From Neisseria animaloris (GTDB lineage Bacteria; Pseudomonadota; Gammaproteobacteria; Burkholderiales; Neisseriaceae), in contig NZ_LR134440.1 of the NCBI RefSeq assembly GCF_900637855.1, forward strand, positions 1,612,001-1,676,000: 64,000 bases of DNA. The letters run 5' to 3'. A program made the translations under genes and the position numbers. Below, piece by piece: positions 1 through 8,223 of this stretch (positions within the stretch are counted from its first letter, which is position 1; each line of letters starts with the position of its first letter). The notes under the pieces were generated by a model. That model was not told the DNA's origin and did no database searches. It saw only the letters and a program-made list of their open reading frames with translations.

Positions 1-1321
1 AATACCCGGCTATCGCCAACGTCCTCGCATGATTCCCAAAACCACTACCAACCTTGCCACTGTTTTCGGTATGCACAATTACCCGCAAGGTAAAAGTTGG
101 GGAAACCCAATTGGTGATGGTTCCCCCGTTATGCCGCTGAAAACTCTGTCCAATACGCTGTTTAATTTAAGTCTGCATTACAGCCTGAAAAACCTCAATA
201 TGGTTGGTAAAAAAATAGCGGGGCATACTCTGATTACCGGTGCGACGGGTACAGGTAAGACGGCACTCGAAACGACTGTTTTGGCCTTTATGGAACGCTT
301 TAATCCCTATATGTTTGTGTTGGATTTGGATAGGGGGATGGAGATTTTTGTGAGAGTGTTGGGTGGGTCATATTTCGCCCTGGAAGAAGGCGTGGATAGC
401 GGGTTAAATCCGTTCCAACTGCCGGATCTGCCGAAAAATCGCAGTTTTCTGTACCGGTTGGTCAATCTGTGTGCCGGTGGTGCGGACGCTTCGGAAGAAA
501 GGCAGATCAAATTGGCGGTAGATACCTTGTATGAGCTGGCTTCAGAGCATAGAAATTTCAGCACTTTGTTGGATAACCTGCCTTTTTCCACTTCCAAAAA
601 TTCGCTACGCACCCGTTTGTCAAAGTGGTGTCGAAGCGAAAATGGGGAGTACGCATGGTGTCTAGACAGCCTGCAAAACCGTTTCAATCCCGACGCTTTC
701 TACCGGATAGGAATGGATGCCACTTGTATTCTGAAAACAAATTATGAGCCAACAGGACCAGTATTGTCGTACCTGTTTTACCTGAAAGAAATCATGTCGG
801 AGCGTGTAGCACAGGAAGGTAGTCTGTTGGCTTCGGTTATTGCCGAGTTTTGGTATGCAGACCGTTTCGATATTACTTCCGAGTTGATGCTTAAAACCTT
901 GAAGACCGGCCGGAAGTTGGGTGAATTTATGTTTTTGGATTCACAATCTCCCGAGGACGCGGCCAAATCTCCCAATGCAGCTGCAATTGTTCAGCAGACA
1001 CCAACTAAGATTTTCCTGCCTAATCCTGATGCCAGCAAAGACGCTTATATGCAATGCGGACTGACGTATAAAGAGGCTGAGGAAGTCATCAAGCTGCACC
1101 CGCTCAGTCGCACATTCCTGATTAAGCAGGGAAAACAAAGCACGTTGGCAACGCTTGATCTGCATGAGTTCGACAAGGAACTGATTGTGTTGTCCGGCAC
1201 GTCGGAAAACGTAGCTCATATGCACCGCATCATGGAAGAGACCGGCAGCGAAGATCCCGAAGTATGGCTCCCGCTGCTTTATCAGACGGTACTGGGGAAA
1301 ACGACCGCCGATACCGCCTAA
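1..1321 (+). CDS. virB4: VirB4-type conjugation ATPase, 5' end outside window
   Basis: This is the C-terminal part of the T4SS energising ATPase, which drives pilus assembly and substrate transfer at the inner membrane. The frame is open from base 2, and codons before the first ATG (base 29) still read as VirB4-like sequence, so the start lies upstream of the window. About 440 of the usual roughly 800 residues are visible. Walker A is GATGTGKTAL (bases 239-268). The segment LKTGRKLGEF followed by SQSPEDA is the typical VirB4 C-terminal signature. Where Walker B normally ends in Asp-Glu, this protein reads VIAEFW, with Ala in place of Asp. It heads the virB4-virB11 cluster on the same strand and is followed by an inverted uptake-sequence-like terminator. 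Confidence 0.93.
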   Translation, partial: IPGYRQRPRMIPKTTTNLATVFGMHNYPQGKSWGNPIGDGSPVMPLKTLSNTLFNLSLHYSLKNLNMVGKKIAGHTLITGATGTGKTALETTVLAFMERFNPYMFVLDLDRGMEIFVRVLGGSYFALEEGVDSGLNPFQLPDLPKNRSFLYRLVNLCAGGADASEERQIKLAVDTLYELASEHRNFSTLLDNLPFSTSKNSLRTRLSKWCRSENGEYAWCLDSLQNRFNPDAFYRIGMDATCILKTNYEPTGPVLSYLFYLKEIMSERVAQEGSLLASVIAEFWYADRFDITSELMLKTLKTGRKLGEFMFLDSQSPEDAAKSPNAAAIVQQTPTKIFLPNPDASKDAYMQCGLTYKEAEEVIKLHPLSRTFLIKQGKQSTLATLDLHEFDKELIVLSGTSENVAHMHRIMEETGSEDPEVWLPLLYQTVLGKTTADTA

Positions 1322-1342
1322 ACAATGCGGTGTGCCGCCAAC

Positions 1343-1402
1343 AAATACCGTCTGATTTTTTCAGACGGTATTTGCTTTTGTCCGCCATTTGGCGGCTTTT
1401 TC
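1343..1402 (+). terminator. Terminator hairpins after virB4
   Basis: AAATACCGTCTGA (from 1343) pairs with TCAGACGGTATTT (to 1373), a variant inverted uptake sequence. A second hairpin CCGCCA/TGGCGG is followed by a T run (1382-1402). Confidence 0.6.
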
Positions 1403-1423
1403 TTTATCTAAAGTGAGGTAATC

Positions 1424-2089
1424 ATGAATATTCGAAAACTCAAAAAAACAGCCATGACAACTTTGATTTCTACAGGATTAATGTTTGGTGCCCTCGCCCC
1501 TGCTACGGCTGGTATTCCAGTAACTAACCCGCTAGGGTTAGCGCAGCAAGTTCAGCAGACAATTCAAATGGGGCAGCAAATCCAAAACCAAGTGAAGCAG
1601 ATTGCAGAAATTAAAAATCAACTAAAAGCCATTACCGGCAACCGCAACCTCGGTAATATCTTAAAAACCGAAGCATTCGAGCGATTGCCGGACGAGTGGA
1701 AGTCGGTTTACAGCCAAGCTATGAAGGCTAAAAACGGGAACTTTGAAGATTTACTGAGTTCCAAAGGCTATGACAAAAATGCCGACGATAACCGTTTGGT
1801 TAAGCATTATGATCTGACTTTAAAAGCCATTAAAGATTCAGAACTGCGTTTTAAAAACATCAAGGCATTGATGAATCAGGTCAACACAACCCAAGATGCG
1901 AAGGCGGCTGCCGACCTGATGAACCGTATTCAATTGGAAAATGCCTATATCCAGCAAAACCAAACCCAATTGGATATGTTGGAACGCTTTATGGCGTTGG
2001 AAGAAAAAGTACAATTTAAAAAGCGACAAGCTGTTGATAATTGTATCCGTGATAACCGTATCAACAACACAAATAAATCCTGTGGTTAA
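1424..2089 (+). CDS. virB5: VirB5-like minor pilus/adhesin protein
   Basis: This 221-residue secreted protein is predicted to be the minor pilin of the T4SS. The N-terminus KKTAMTTLISTGLMFGALAP ending ATA is a signal peptide. The rest is helical and glutamine-rich (QQVQQTIQMGQQIQNQVKQI), typical of VirB5/TraC-fold proteins, and position between virB4 and virB6 supports the call. The C-terminus carries DNCIRDNRINNTN with two cysteines 13 residues apart. The same 13-residue string recurs in the lipoprotein encoded next, which is unusual. The start has AGTGAGG a few bases upstream. Confidence 0.85.
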   Translation: MNIRKLKKTAMTTLISTGLMFGALAPATAGIPVTNPLGLAQQVQQTIQMGQQIQNQVKQIAEIKNQLKAITGNRNLGNILKTEAFERLPDEWKSVYSQAMKAKNGNFEDLLSSKGYDKNADDNRLVKHYDLTLKAIKDSELRFKNIKALMNQVNTTQDAKAAADLMNRIQLENAYIQQNQTQLDMLERFMALEEKVQFKKRQAVDNCIRDNRINNTNKSCG

Positions 2090-2109
2090 ATATTGAAAGG
2101 ACATCTGAA

Positions 2110-2316
2110 ATGAAACTTCAACTGTTGGGCTTAATCAGTGCGGCTTTGTTATTATCTGCCTGCGGCAAATCCGAAGAAGAGAAGTTTTATGAAAAGATGA
2201 ACAAGGATATGGAAATCAGTAAAATTCGCCAAGAGCGTGATAATTGTATTAGAGATAATAGAATCAATAATACCAATGTTGATTGCCATGAGAAGTTTCC
2301 TATCCCTAAAAATTAA
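2110..2316 (+). CDS. Small T4SS-associated lipoprotein sharing the VirB5 tail motif
   Basis: This 68-residue predicted lipoprotein has a signal peptide ending in lipobox LLLSAC (Cys18), then a charged stretch and DNCIRDNRINNTN near the C-terminus. The last motif is identical to that at the end of the preceding VirB5-like protein, including the two-cysteine spacing (C-x12-C). The gene starts 20 bp after virB5 with AAAGGA upstream, so it is co-transcribed. In related systems this slot holds an entry-exclusion (Eex-like) lipoprotein; that role is inferred from position only. It is not the VirB7 gene, which lies later. Confidence 0.75.
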   Translation: MKLQLLGLISAALLLSACGKSEEEKFYEKMNKDMEISKIRQERDNCIRDNRINNTNVDCHEKFPIPKN

Positions 2317-2332
2317 CCACGATTAACCTTCT

Positions 2333-2360
2333 AAAGCCACCGGTAAAACGGTGGCTTTTT
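2333..2360 (+). terminator. Hairpin terminator before virB6
   Basis: AAAGCCACCG pairs with CGGTGGCTTT, followed by T residues. Confidence 0.65.
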
Positions 2361-2374
2361 AATTGGAGACGTTT

Positions 2375-3355
2375 ATGTCTACTTTTTTTGCAGATGTGGC
2401 AAAAACGCTTGGCGCAGATTTGGGACAGAATCTTCTTGATAAGACCGGGGACTTTATCAGTCAGATTTCCCCGTTGTTTCTCTCAGGCTTCTCCCTGTAT
2501 GTGCTGTTGGTGATATGGGACTATTACGGACAAAGTTTTGATACCACGCTGGTTGATTTCATCAAAAAATGTTGCGGATGGATGGTTATTATCAGTCTTG
2601 CCTTTGCCCCGGCAGCGTACATGAAACTGGCCGTACTTACATACGGTTTACCGGATGAAATTGCGGGTATTTTTGCCGGCGGTTATACCGTTGATGCTTC
2701 CGCATTGGATGCCAGTTGGAAACTGTTAATGGACTTATTGGATAGTATTTCAAAATTACATGCACAATATCAATGGTATGACTTGGGGGTACATTTCGGT
2801 TTGTCTGTAAAGATAAGTGCCATTATCCTGATTTGCGGCGCATTGGTTGTCGGATTATCGTTTGCCTTTTATATGGTGGCAAAAATATCACTGGCATTGG
2901 TTTTGATGATCGGACCGCTTTTTCTCGCGTTCATGCTTTTCCCAGCCACCCGTCAATATGCAATCAATTGGATCGGGCAATGTATGAACCATATCATTAC
3001 TTGCACGATGTTTGTTTTGCTGGCTAAAGTCCAAATGACCGCGTTTGATAAAGCAATCAATATGGCACTCAGCGGCGGGGTAGCCGATTACGCTGCTGCC
3101 GAACTGCTGCCGCCGTTGTTTCTATTGCAAACCATTATTTTCCTAGTGGTTGTTTTCAATATTCCAAGCATCGCTTCGGCTTTGACCGGCGGGGCCATAT
3201 TGTCAGGTGCAACCCGACACTTGAACTCTTTAGCAGGCGGCATGGGTACTGTCGGCCGCTTGGCCGGTCGTGCGGGTGGAGCCATGTTGTCTGCTGCCTC
3301 TACACGGCGCAGCGGCGGCGGTATATCCCCTATGCTCAACAAGCGGCCTTCTTAA
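2375..3355 (+). CDS. virB6: VirB6-family inner-membrane channel protein
   Basis: This 326-residue polytopic protein is predicted to be the inner-membrane VirB6/TrbL-type component of the T4SS. Several hydrophobic segments are visible, for example LFLSGFSLYVLLVIWDY, AIILICGALVVGLSFAFYMV, SLALVLMIGPLFLAFMLF and LFLLQTIIFLVVVF. The C-terminus is glycine- and alanine-rich. I chose the ATG at 2375 rather than the TTG at 2363 because GGAG (2365-2368) sits six bases before it. It lies in the normal slot between virB5 and the virB7-virB11 block. Confidence 0.88.
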   Translation: MSTFFADVAKTLGADLGQNLLDKTGDFISQISPLFLSGFSLYVLLVIWDYYGQSFDTTLVDFIKKCCGWMVIISLAFAPAAYMKLAVLTYGLPDEIAGIFAGGYTVDASALDASWKLLMDLLDSISKLHAQYQWYDLGVHFGLSVKISAIILICGALVVGLSFAFYMVAKISLALVLMIGPLFLAFMLFPATRQYAINWIGQCMNHIITCTMFVLLAKVQMTAFDKAINMALSGGVADYAAAELLPPLFLLQTIIFLVVVFNIPSIASALTGGAILSGATRHLNSLAGGMGTVGRLAGRAGGAMLSAASTRRSGGGISPMLNKRPS

Positions 3356-3378
3356 CCTTATTCATGTAGGAGTACAAT

Positions 3379-3840
3379 ATGACCGCCCGTCTGTCTTGGG
3401 TAGTGTATATCCAATATTTTGCTATCGGTGTCCTGCTGTATTTATTTGTCGTTTCATCGGCATTTTCGATTATATCGGGGCTACTCGGCTTGGCTTTGGG
3501 AAAAGTTGCCGCCCAGAGTGTATTTTACGGGTTGACGTTGCTGTATTTGTCCGGCTTCGGATGGGTGATGTTCCAACTGAGCCGCTGTCGCGCCTATGTT
3601 GATGAAACAGGAGTATGGTATTACAGCGGCCTGCTGCCCTGGGCAAAAGGCATACGCGGCATACGGTGGGAAAACTTCGATCAAGTACAGTATGGGCAAA
3701 GCGTCTTTGGATGGGCTGCCCATAGCTATACCGTTTACCTGTTGGACAGATACGGTAGAATTGTTACCATTAGAAATCTGTACAACGGACGTGATTGGAG
3801 TGCCGAAGTAAACAATTATGCTTTTGAGCATATAAGGTAA
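3379..3840 (+). CDS. Small membrane protein inside the virB cluster, unknown function
   Basis: This 153-residue protein is not recognised. Two hydrophobic helices lie in the first half (about residues 8-35 and 42-65). A soluble C-terminal part looks beta-rich (ETGVWYYSGLLPWAKGIRGI then SYTVYLLDRYGRIVTIRN), somewhat like bacterial PH-type membrane domains. That likeness is inferred from pattern only. AGGAG precedes the ATG and the gene is in line with virB6 and virB7-11. A surface-exclusion or T4SS accessory role is possible but unproven. Confidence 0.7.
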   Translation: MTARLSWVVYIQYFAIGVLLYLFVVSSAFSIISGLLGLALGKVAAQSVFYGLTLLYLSGFGWVMFQLSRCRAYVDETGVWYYSGLLPWAKGIRGIRWENFDQVQYGQSVFGWAAHSYTVYLLDRYGRIVTIRNLYNGRDWSAEVNNYAFEHIR

Positions 3841-3860
3841 GCCCAAAAGGAGAATTCATC

Positions 3861-4025
3861 ATGAAAATGCTGTTAGGAATAGGTGTGGTATGGGCACTGG
3901 TTTTGGTTGCCTACTTCAACCGGGATAGTAACATTGCTCCGGCAATTATGATGATTTTGATTTTTCCCGCTGCATTGTTTGCAGTGGCCTGTTCCGGTCG
4001 TCGCCGTGATTGGTACGACGACTGA
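3861..4025 (+). CDS. Small two-helix membrane protein, 54 aa
   Basis: A short frame begins MKMLLGIGVVWALVLVAY and ends GRRRDWYDD. It has two hydrophobic helices separated by FNRDSNIAP, then a positively charged tail. AAGGAG lies about eight bases before the ATG, and the gene sits 20 bp after the preceding one in the virB operon. The ribosome-binding site and membrane pattern support a real gene. Function is unknown. Confidence 0.6.
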   Translation: MKMLLGIGVVWALVLVAYFNRDSNIAPAIMMILIFPAALFAVACSGRRRDWYDD

Positions 4026-4043
4026 TTTTAGACGACAACAGCT

Positions 4044-4073
4044 AAAGCCCGACAAGATATCTTGTCGGGCTTT
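4044..4073. terminator. 30-bp perfect palindrome, bidirectional terminator-like
   Basis: The arm AAAGCCCGACAAGAT is followed directly by its exact reverse complement. There is no loop spacer and only a short T run follows, so it may attenuate rather than stop transcription within the virB operon. Confidence 0.6.
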
Positions 4074-4098
4074 ATGTTTACCGACAAGGAATACCGCT

Positions 4099-4218
4099 AT
4101 GAAGAAAGTTATATTACTGGCAGTTTTGGCTGCCATTCTCTCGGCCTGTTCATCATCACCCAAACAGCCTTACGGACAGGCTTTTCCGATTAACGCTCAA
4201 CAGAACGGGATGAAATAA
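4099..4218 (+). CDS. virB7: VirB7-like lipoprotein, 39 aa
   Basis: This tiny lipoprotein has a signal peptide MKKVILLAVLAAILSAC with the lipobox cysteine at residue 17. A short mature part (SSSPKQPYGQAFPINAQQNG) follows. Size, lipobox and position immediately before virB8 match VirB7, which anchors the outer-membrane core with VirB9. AAGGA precedes the ATG. Its TAA stop shares a base with the virB8 ATG (TAATG), so the two are translationally coupled. Confidence 0.8.
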   Translation: MKKVILLAVLAAILSACSSSPKQPYGQAFPINAQQNGMK

Positions 4219-4961
4219 TGTTCAAACGCAAATCCAATAAACAGCCTCAAACACCTGAGCAATTGTATAAAGAGCAGAAAAAAAGCGTTCATAAAGAAGT
4301 GAACCAAATGATCAACATGGCTTTAGGTTTTGAAAAATCTCTCGTTGATGCATCTCAGAAAAATGCACTGATATGGAAACGGGTCGGTATCGGTTGCCTT
4401 GTTATTGTCGGTTTATCAGTTGCTGCCGTTATGGGGCTGACACCATTAAAGGAAGCCGTGCCTTATGTTGCCCGCGTCAATGACACTACCGGCGCGGTGG
4501 ATATTATGACCACGATAAAAAATAAGGAAATGAAATATGACGAAGTAATTAACCGTTATTGGCTCTCTCAATATGTCCGTTATCGTGAATCATATGATTG
4601 GAATACGATTCAAGCCACTTATGATGCAACCAATCTGCTTAGTTCTCCCGCGGTACAGACTGAGTTCAGGAACATTTACAACCATCCGGCCGCACCACAC
4701 AAAATTTTGAAAAACCATTTTAAAATTACGGTAAAAGTAACCAATATTTCATTTGTAGGTGATATGGCTCAGGTTCGTTTTGAAAAGAGAACCATACCGG
4801 TGGGGGCGGATGCGGATCCCAAATCTGCACCTCCGCAAAAAATGATTGCCACAATGGCATTTGAATTCAAGTCAACACCAATGAGTGAAGCTGACCGCCT
4901 GATTAACCCGCTAGGTTTTCAGGCGTTGAGTTACAACGTCACCGAAGAGGTTGCACCATGA
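4218..4961 (+). CDS. virB8: VirB8 inner-membrane T4SS assembly protein
   Basis: This 247-residue bitopic protein is VirB8-like: a charged cytoplasmic N-terminus, one membrane helix (VGIGCLVIVGLSVAAVMGL, about residues 54-72), then a periplasmic NTF2-like domain. WLSQYVRYRESYDW is a family hallmark. The length is normal for VirB8. It overlaps virB9 by four bases (ATGA), so the two are translated together. Confidence 0.92.
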   Translation: MFKRKSNKQPQTPEQLYKEQKKSVHKEVNQMINMALGFEKSLVDASQKNALIWKRVGIGCLVIVGLSVAAVMGLTPLKEAVPYVARVNDTTGAVDIMTTIKNKEMKYDEVINRYWLSQYVRYRESYDWNTIQATYDATNLLSSPAVQTEFRNIYNHPAAPHKILKNHFKITVKVTNISFVGDMAQVRFEKRTIPVGADADPKSAPPQKMIATMAFEFKSTPMSEADRLINPLGFQALSYNVTEEVAP

Positions 4962-5797
4962 TAAAAACTACCTTGTTGATAACCGGCCTGATGGCCGGTT
5001 TTTCGTTTCAGACGGCCACGGCCGCAGTCAATCCCAAACATTCCTCTTACGACAAAAGGATTCAATATGTCAATTACAATCCCTACGATGTGGTTGTTGT
5101 TAGGGCAAAAGTTGGTTATGTCTCAATGCTTCAGATGGAGGAAGGTGAGACGGTTGATGTGGCTAATCCTGTCAATGAAGGCTTGGTGACAGGATACGGG
5201 AAGGCATGGAGCGTTTCCGTTCGCGGTAACAATATTTTTTTTAAGCCGACAAAGCCGCAACCGGTAACCAATCTGCTGATGGTTTCCAGTAAAAACCGCC
5301 GCTATTTGCTCGATTTGAAAATGTCTAATCAAAACCACCCGCCAACCTATGTGCTTGAATTCCGCTATCCGAAAGAAGTACGCAAACGACAGCAGGCCGA
5401 AATGGCTAAATATGCCAACGCGGAAGCCGTACTTCGTATAGAAGAAGTAAACAATCCTGTTCGTAAAGGATATAACTTTGACTATTGGGGGCGGGGGAAA
5501 AAATCATTGGCACCTACGGAAATTTACGATAACGGACGTTTTACCTACTTCCGTTTTGATAATGCAAGAGACCTGCCTGCGGTATTCCGGGTTAAAGCCG
5601 ACGGTACGGAAGCTGCCGTCAACAGCCATGTTGAAGGTGATACTTTGGTTGTACATGAAACCGCCAAGCATTTTGTACTGCGTTTGGGTAAATCGGTTCT
5701 CGGCATCGAAAACCGCAGTTACAACCCCAAAGGTAAATTCAACATTACCGGTACGACCCAAAGTCGCACTGTGCGTATGAAAAAGGAGAAGAAATGA
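4958..5797 (+). CDS. virB9: VirB9 outer-membrane core protein
   Basis: This 279-residue periplasmic/outer-membrane protein has a signal peptide (TTLLITGLMAGFSFQTATA) and the two VirB9/CagX domains. The N-terminal domain includes YDKRIQYVNYNPYDVVVV. The C-terminal domain includes PTEIYDNGRFTYFRF and NRSYNPKGKFNITGT, both strong family signatures. It forms the outer T4SS ring with VirB7 and VirB10. It starts inside the end of virB8 and overlaps virB10 by ATGA. Confidence 0.95.
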   Translation: MIKTTLLITGLMAGFSFQTATAAVNPKHSSYDKRIQYVNYNPYDVVVVRAKVGYVSMLQMEEGETVDVANPVNEGLVTGYGKAWSVSVRGNNIFFKPTKPQPVTNLLMVSSKNRRYLLDLKMSNQNHPPTYVLEFRYPKEVRKRQQAEMAKYANAEAVLRIEEVNNPVRKGYNFDYWGRGKKSLAPTEIYDNGRFTYFRFDNARDLPAVFRVKADGTEAAVNSHVEGDTLVVHETAKHFVLRLGKSVLGIENRSYNPKGKFNITGTTQSRTVRMKKEKK

Positions 5798-7002
5798 ACC
5801 GTAATCATATTCCTTCCGAAGAAGACCGTCAGACCCTGCAAGAGCGCATCGGCGATAACACTATCGAACGCGGTATCCCTACAAACCTCAATACGAAAAA
5901 AAAGAACAGTATGCTAGGTTTTGTGCTGTTCCTTATCGGCTTGATGGTTGCAGGCTTGGCTGTTGGCGGTTTAATGATGTTTGCCGGCGGTTCTGACGAA
6001 GCACCGGTTAAAAAAGAGGAAGAAACTGTTAATAATAAAGCCGGTAGCAAAAGCTTTGCATCTGAACAGGAAGAAATCTTGGAAATGACGCAAAAGCCCG
6101 AAACTACCGCTTCCGAACCTGCGGAAGAAGAAAAAGTTGAAGCTGCTTCTTCTGCATCCGAAAAGGTAACTATCAATGAACCCTCAATTCCGGCTCAAGT
6201 TCCGCCGCCGCCCGACGAACGTTTCGATTCGGACTTGTCTCCACAAGGGATAGGCAATTCCGGCAGCAATGCAGCCGGTCAAATTGCGTCAATTGGTGAG
6301 AGAGGAAGTATGGATGGGAACCTTCCTACCGGTAGCATCTCTTCCCCTTCTGATAATGCTTTAACATCCAAGTTGCGACCCGGAACATATCAGACGGCGT
6401 TAGCAGAAAACCGTGGCGATTTAACGTATATATTGGGTAGAACAACAGGGATTCCTTGTGTCACTACAAGCAAAATCGTAACCACTCATCCCGGCTTAAC
6501 CCGCTGCCAAGTAACCAAAGACGTATATTCTGTGAACGGCAAAACACTTTTGGTCGAGCGCGGTTCAACCGTCATCGGAGAGCAAACCTCCGCACTGACG
6601 CAGGGTCAGGCTCGGGTTTTTGTATTGTGGAACACCCTTGAAACACCTGAAGGTATCCGTGTGGCGATAGACAGTCCCGGTGCTGATGCGCTTGGTGCGT
6701 CGGGTCATCCGGCAAAAGTCAAACACCATTTTTGGCGCAGAATCGGCGGTGCGGTCATGATCAGCATGATACAAGATGTTGTGGCTGTCGCAGGAAACCG
6801 CCGTAGTAGCAAGGGAACCGATGTGAGTTTTGAAAGCACAACAGAATCCGCTCAGGACTTGGCAACCGAGATATTGAAAAACAGCATTAATATTCCGCCG
6901 ACAGGTTATGTCAATCAAGGCACGGAAATCATGATTTTTGTTGCCCGCGATGTCGATTTTTCAGGGGTATATGAAAATATTACCGTTCCCGATACCTACT
7001 GA
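5794..7002 (+). CDS. virB10: VirB10 envelope-spanning scaffold
   Basis: This 402-residue protein spans both membranes and couples the ATPases to the outer core. Layout: cytoplasmic N-terminus, one membrane helix (MLGFVLFLIGLMVAGLAVGG, about residues 43-62), a Glu/Ser/Pro-rich linker, and a C-terminal TrbI/VirB10 beta-barrel domain. The barrel includes GTTGIPCVTTSKI, GKTLLVERGSTVIGE and FVLWNTLETPEGI. It overlaps virB9 by four bases. A hairpin terminator follows, so virB11 may be partly uncoupled. Confidence 0.95.
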   Translation: MNRNHIPSEEDRQTLQERIGDNTIERGIPTNLNTKKKNSMLGFVLFLIGLMVAGLAVGGLMMFAGGSDEAPVKKEEETVNNKAGSKSFASEQEEILEMTQKPETTASEPAEEEKVEAASSASEKVTINEPSIPAQVPPPPDERFDSDLSPQGIGNSGSNAAGQIASIGERGSMDGNLPTGSISSPSDNALTSKLRPGTYQTALAENRGDLTYILGRTTGIPCVTTSKIVTTHPGLTRCQVTKDVYSVNGKTLLVERGSTVIGEQTSALTQGQARVFVLWNTLETPEGIRVAIDSPGADALGASGHPAKVKHHFWRRIGGAVMISMIQDVVAVAGNRRSSKGTDVSFESTTESAQDLATEILKNSINIPPTGYVNQGTEIMIFVARDVDFSGVYENITVPDTY

Positions 7003-7006
7003 CCGT

Positions 7007-7037
7007 AAGCCGTTTCCTATATGGGAACGGCTTTTTT
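7007..7037 (+). terminator. Terminator between virB10 and virB11
   Basis: AAGCCGTTTCC pairs with GGGAACGGCTT (one G-T pair) and is followed by a run of six T. Confidence 0.7.
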
Positions 7038-7071
7038 GAGGTATCCACAATAAGTATTTTGAGAGAAAGAT

Positions 7072-8166
7072 ATGGCTCACGACAATTCAGTATCATCCCG
7101 AAATTTATTGGAAAAGTTACGACTGACTGAATATCTCAATATACCGGGAATAACGGAAGTATTTATCAATCGGCCGGGCGAAGTATTTTTGGAAGGCGCC
7201 GATGGCCGCCGCCGATTAGAAAGAGAGGATTTGACTTTCCATACATTGGAAAAGTTGGCGAACACTTTGTGTACTTATAACAAAAAATATATCTCCCACG
7301 AATCTCCCATTCATTCCGTTACCTTACCCGATGGAGAGCGTGGCCACATTATGATGCCGCCTTCCTGCGAAGATGGAACAATGGTGTTTGCCTTCCGTAA
7401 ACCATCGAACAACCGTTTCAGCTTGGATGACTATATCAATACAGGCCGTCTGAAAGACTTTAACGATGTCTCATCTCACGGTGTGCCTGAACGTCGTATG
7501 GCATCCGAAATTGAAATTGACAGCCGTTATGTCCGTGATGTTTGCGACAAGATGAAGTTGCCCCACGACGTGAAGCTGGCCGACTGGCAATATAAGATGT
7601 TGGAACACAAAGCCAATGGGAATTTGGTCGAGTTTTTTAAAATAGCGATTGCCCGTAAATTAAATATCTGCATGGTTGGCGGCACGGGTTCCGGTAAAAC
7701 CACGTTTACTAAAGCCCTTGCCGATTTAATCCCCGAAAACGAGCGTTTGATTACCATTGAAGATACACACGAATTAAACCTGCCTAATCATCCCAATCAT
7801 GCCCATCTTTTTTATAAAGAACACATCTCGGCCAAAATGATTGTGGCTGCCTGTATGCGGCTGAAACCTGACCGTATATTTTTGACAGAGCTTCGTGGCG
7901 ATGAAGCGTGGGACTACTTGGCCGCTCTCAATACCGGACACCCGGGCGGATTAACTTCCGTCCATGCCAACGATGCCCGCTCGGTTCATTATCGTATCGC
8001 GCAGTTGGCGATGGAATCCCCGGCAGGTCAAAATATGGATCATTCTTATATATTAAATACCGTGCGAGCCACTATTGATGTTATTTGCTACTTTGAAAAA
8101 ACCCGCATGACCGAGTTGTATTATGATCCGGTTGAGAAATTTTATGCCATGAGCGGTCGCTTGTAA
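7072..8166 (+). CDS. virB11: VirB11 traffic ATPase
   Basis: This 364-residue hexameric AAA-type ATPase of the GspE/VirB11 family acts at the cytoplasmic base of the T4SS with VirB4 and VirD4. Walker A is GGTGSGKTT (Lys209), followed by an Asp-box region ITIEDTHEL. The Walker B region is RIFLTELRGDEAW and the His box is GHPGGLTSVHAN. Length is normal. GAGAGAAAG precedes the ATG. It is the last clear component gene of the virB block. Confidence 0.96.
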   Translation: MAHDNSVSSRNLLEKLRLTEYLNIPGITEVFINRPGEVFLEGADGRRRLEREDLTFHTLEKLANTLCTYNKKYISHESPIHSVTLPDGERGHIMMPPSCEDGTMVFAFRKPSNNRFSLDDYINTGRLKDFNDVSSHGVPERRMASEIEIDSRYVRDVCDKMKLPHDVKLADWQYKMLEHKANGNLVEFFKIAIARKLNICMVGGTGSGKTTFTKALADLIPENERLITIEDTHELNLPNHPNHAHLFYKEHISAKMIVAACMRLKPDRIFLTELRGDEAWDYLAALNTGHPGGLTSVHANDARSVHYRIAQLAMESPAGQNMDHSYILNTVRATIDVICYFEKTRMTELYYDPVEKFYAMSGRL

Positions 8167-8223
8167 TTTTGTCAACACGCACAAAATCTTATATCATTGT
8201 TGGGAGTTTTAGAAAGGTCTCAA

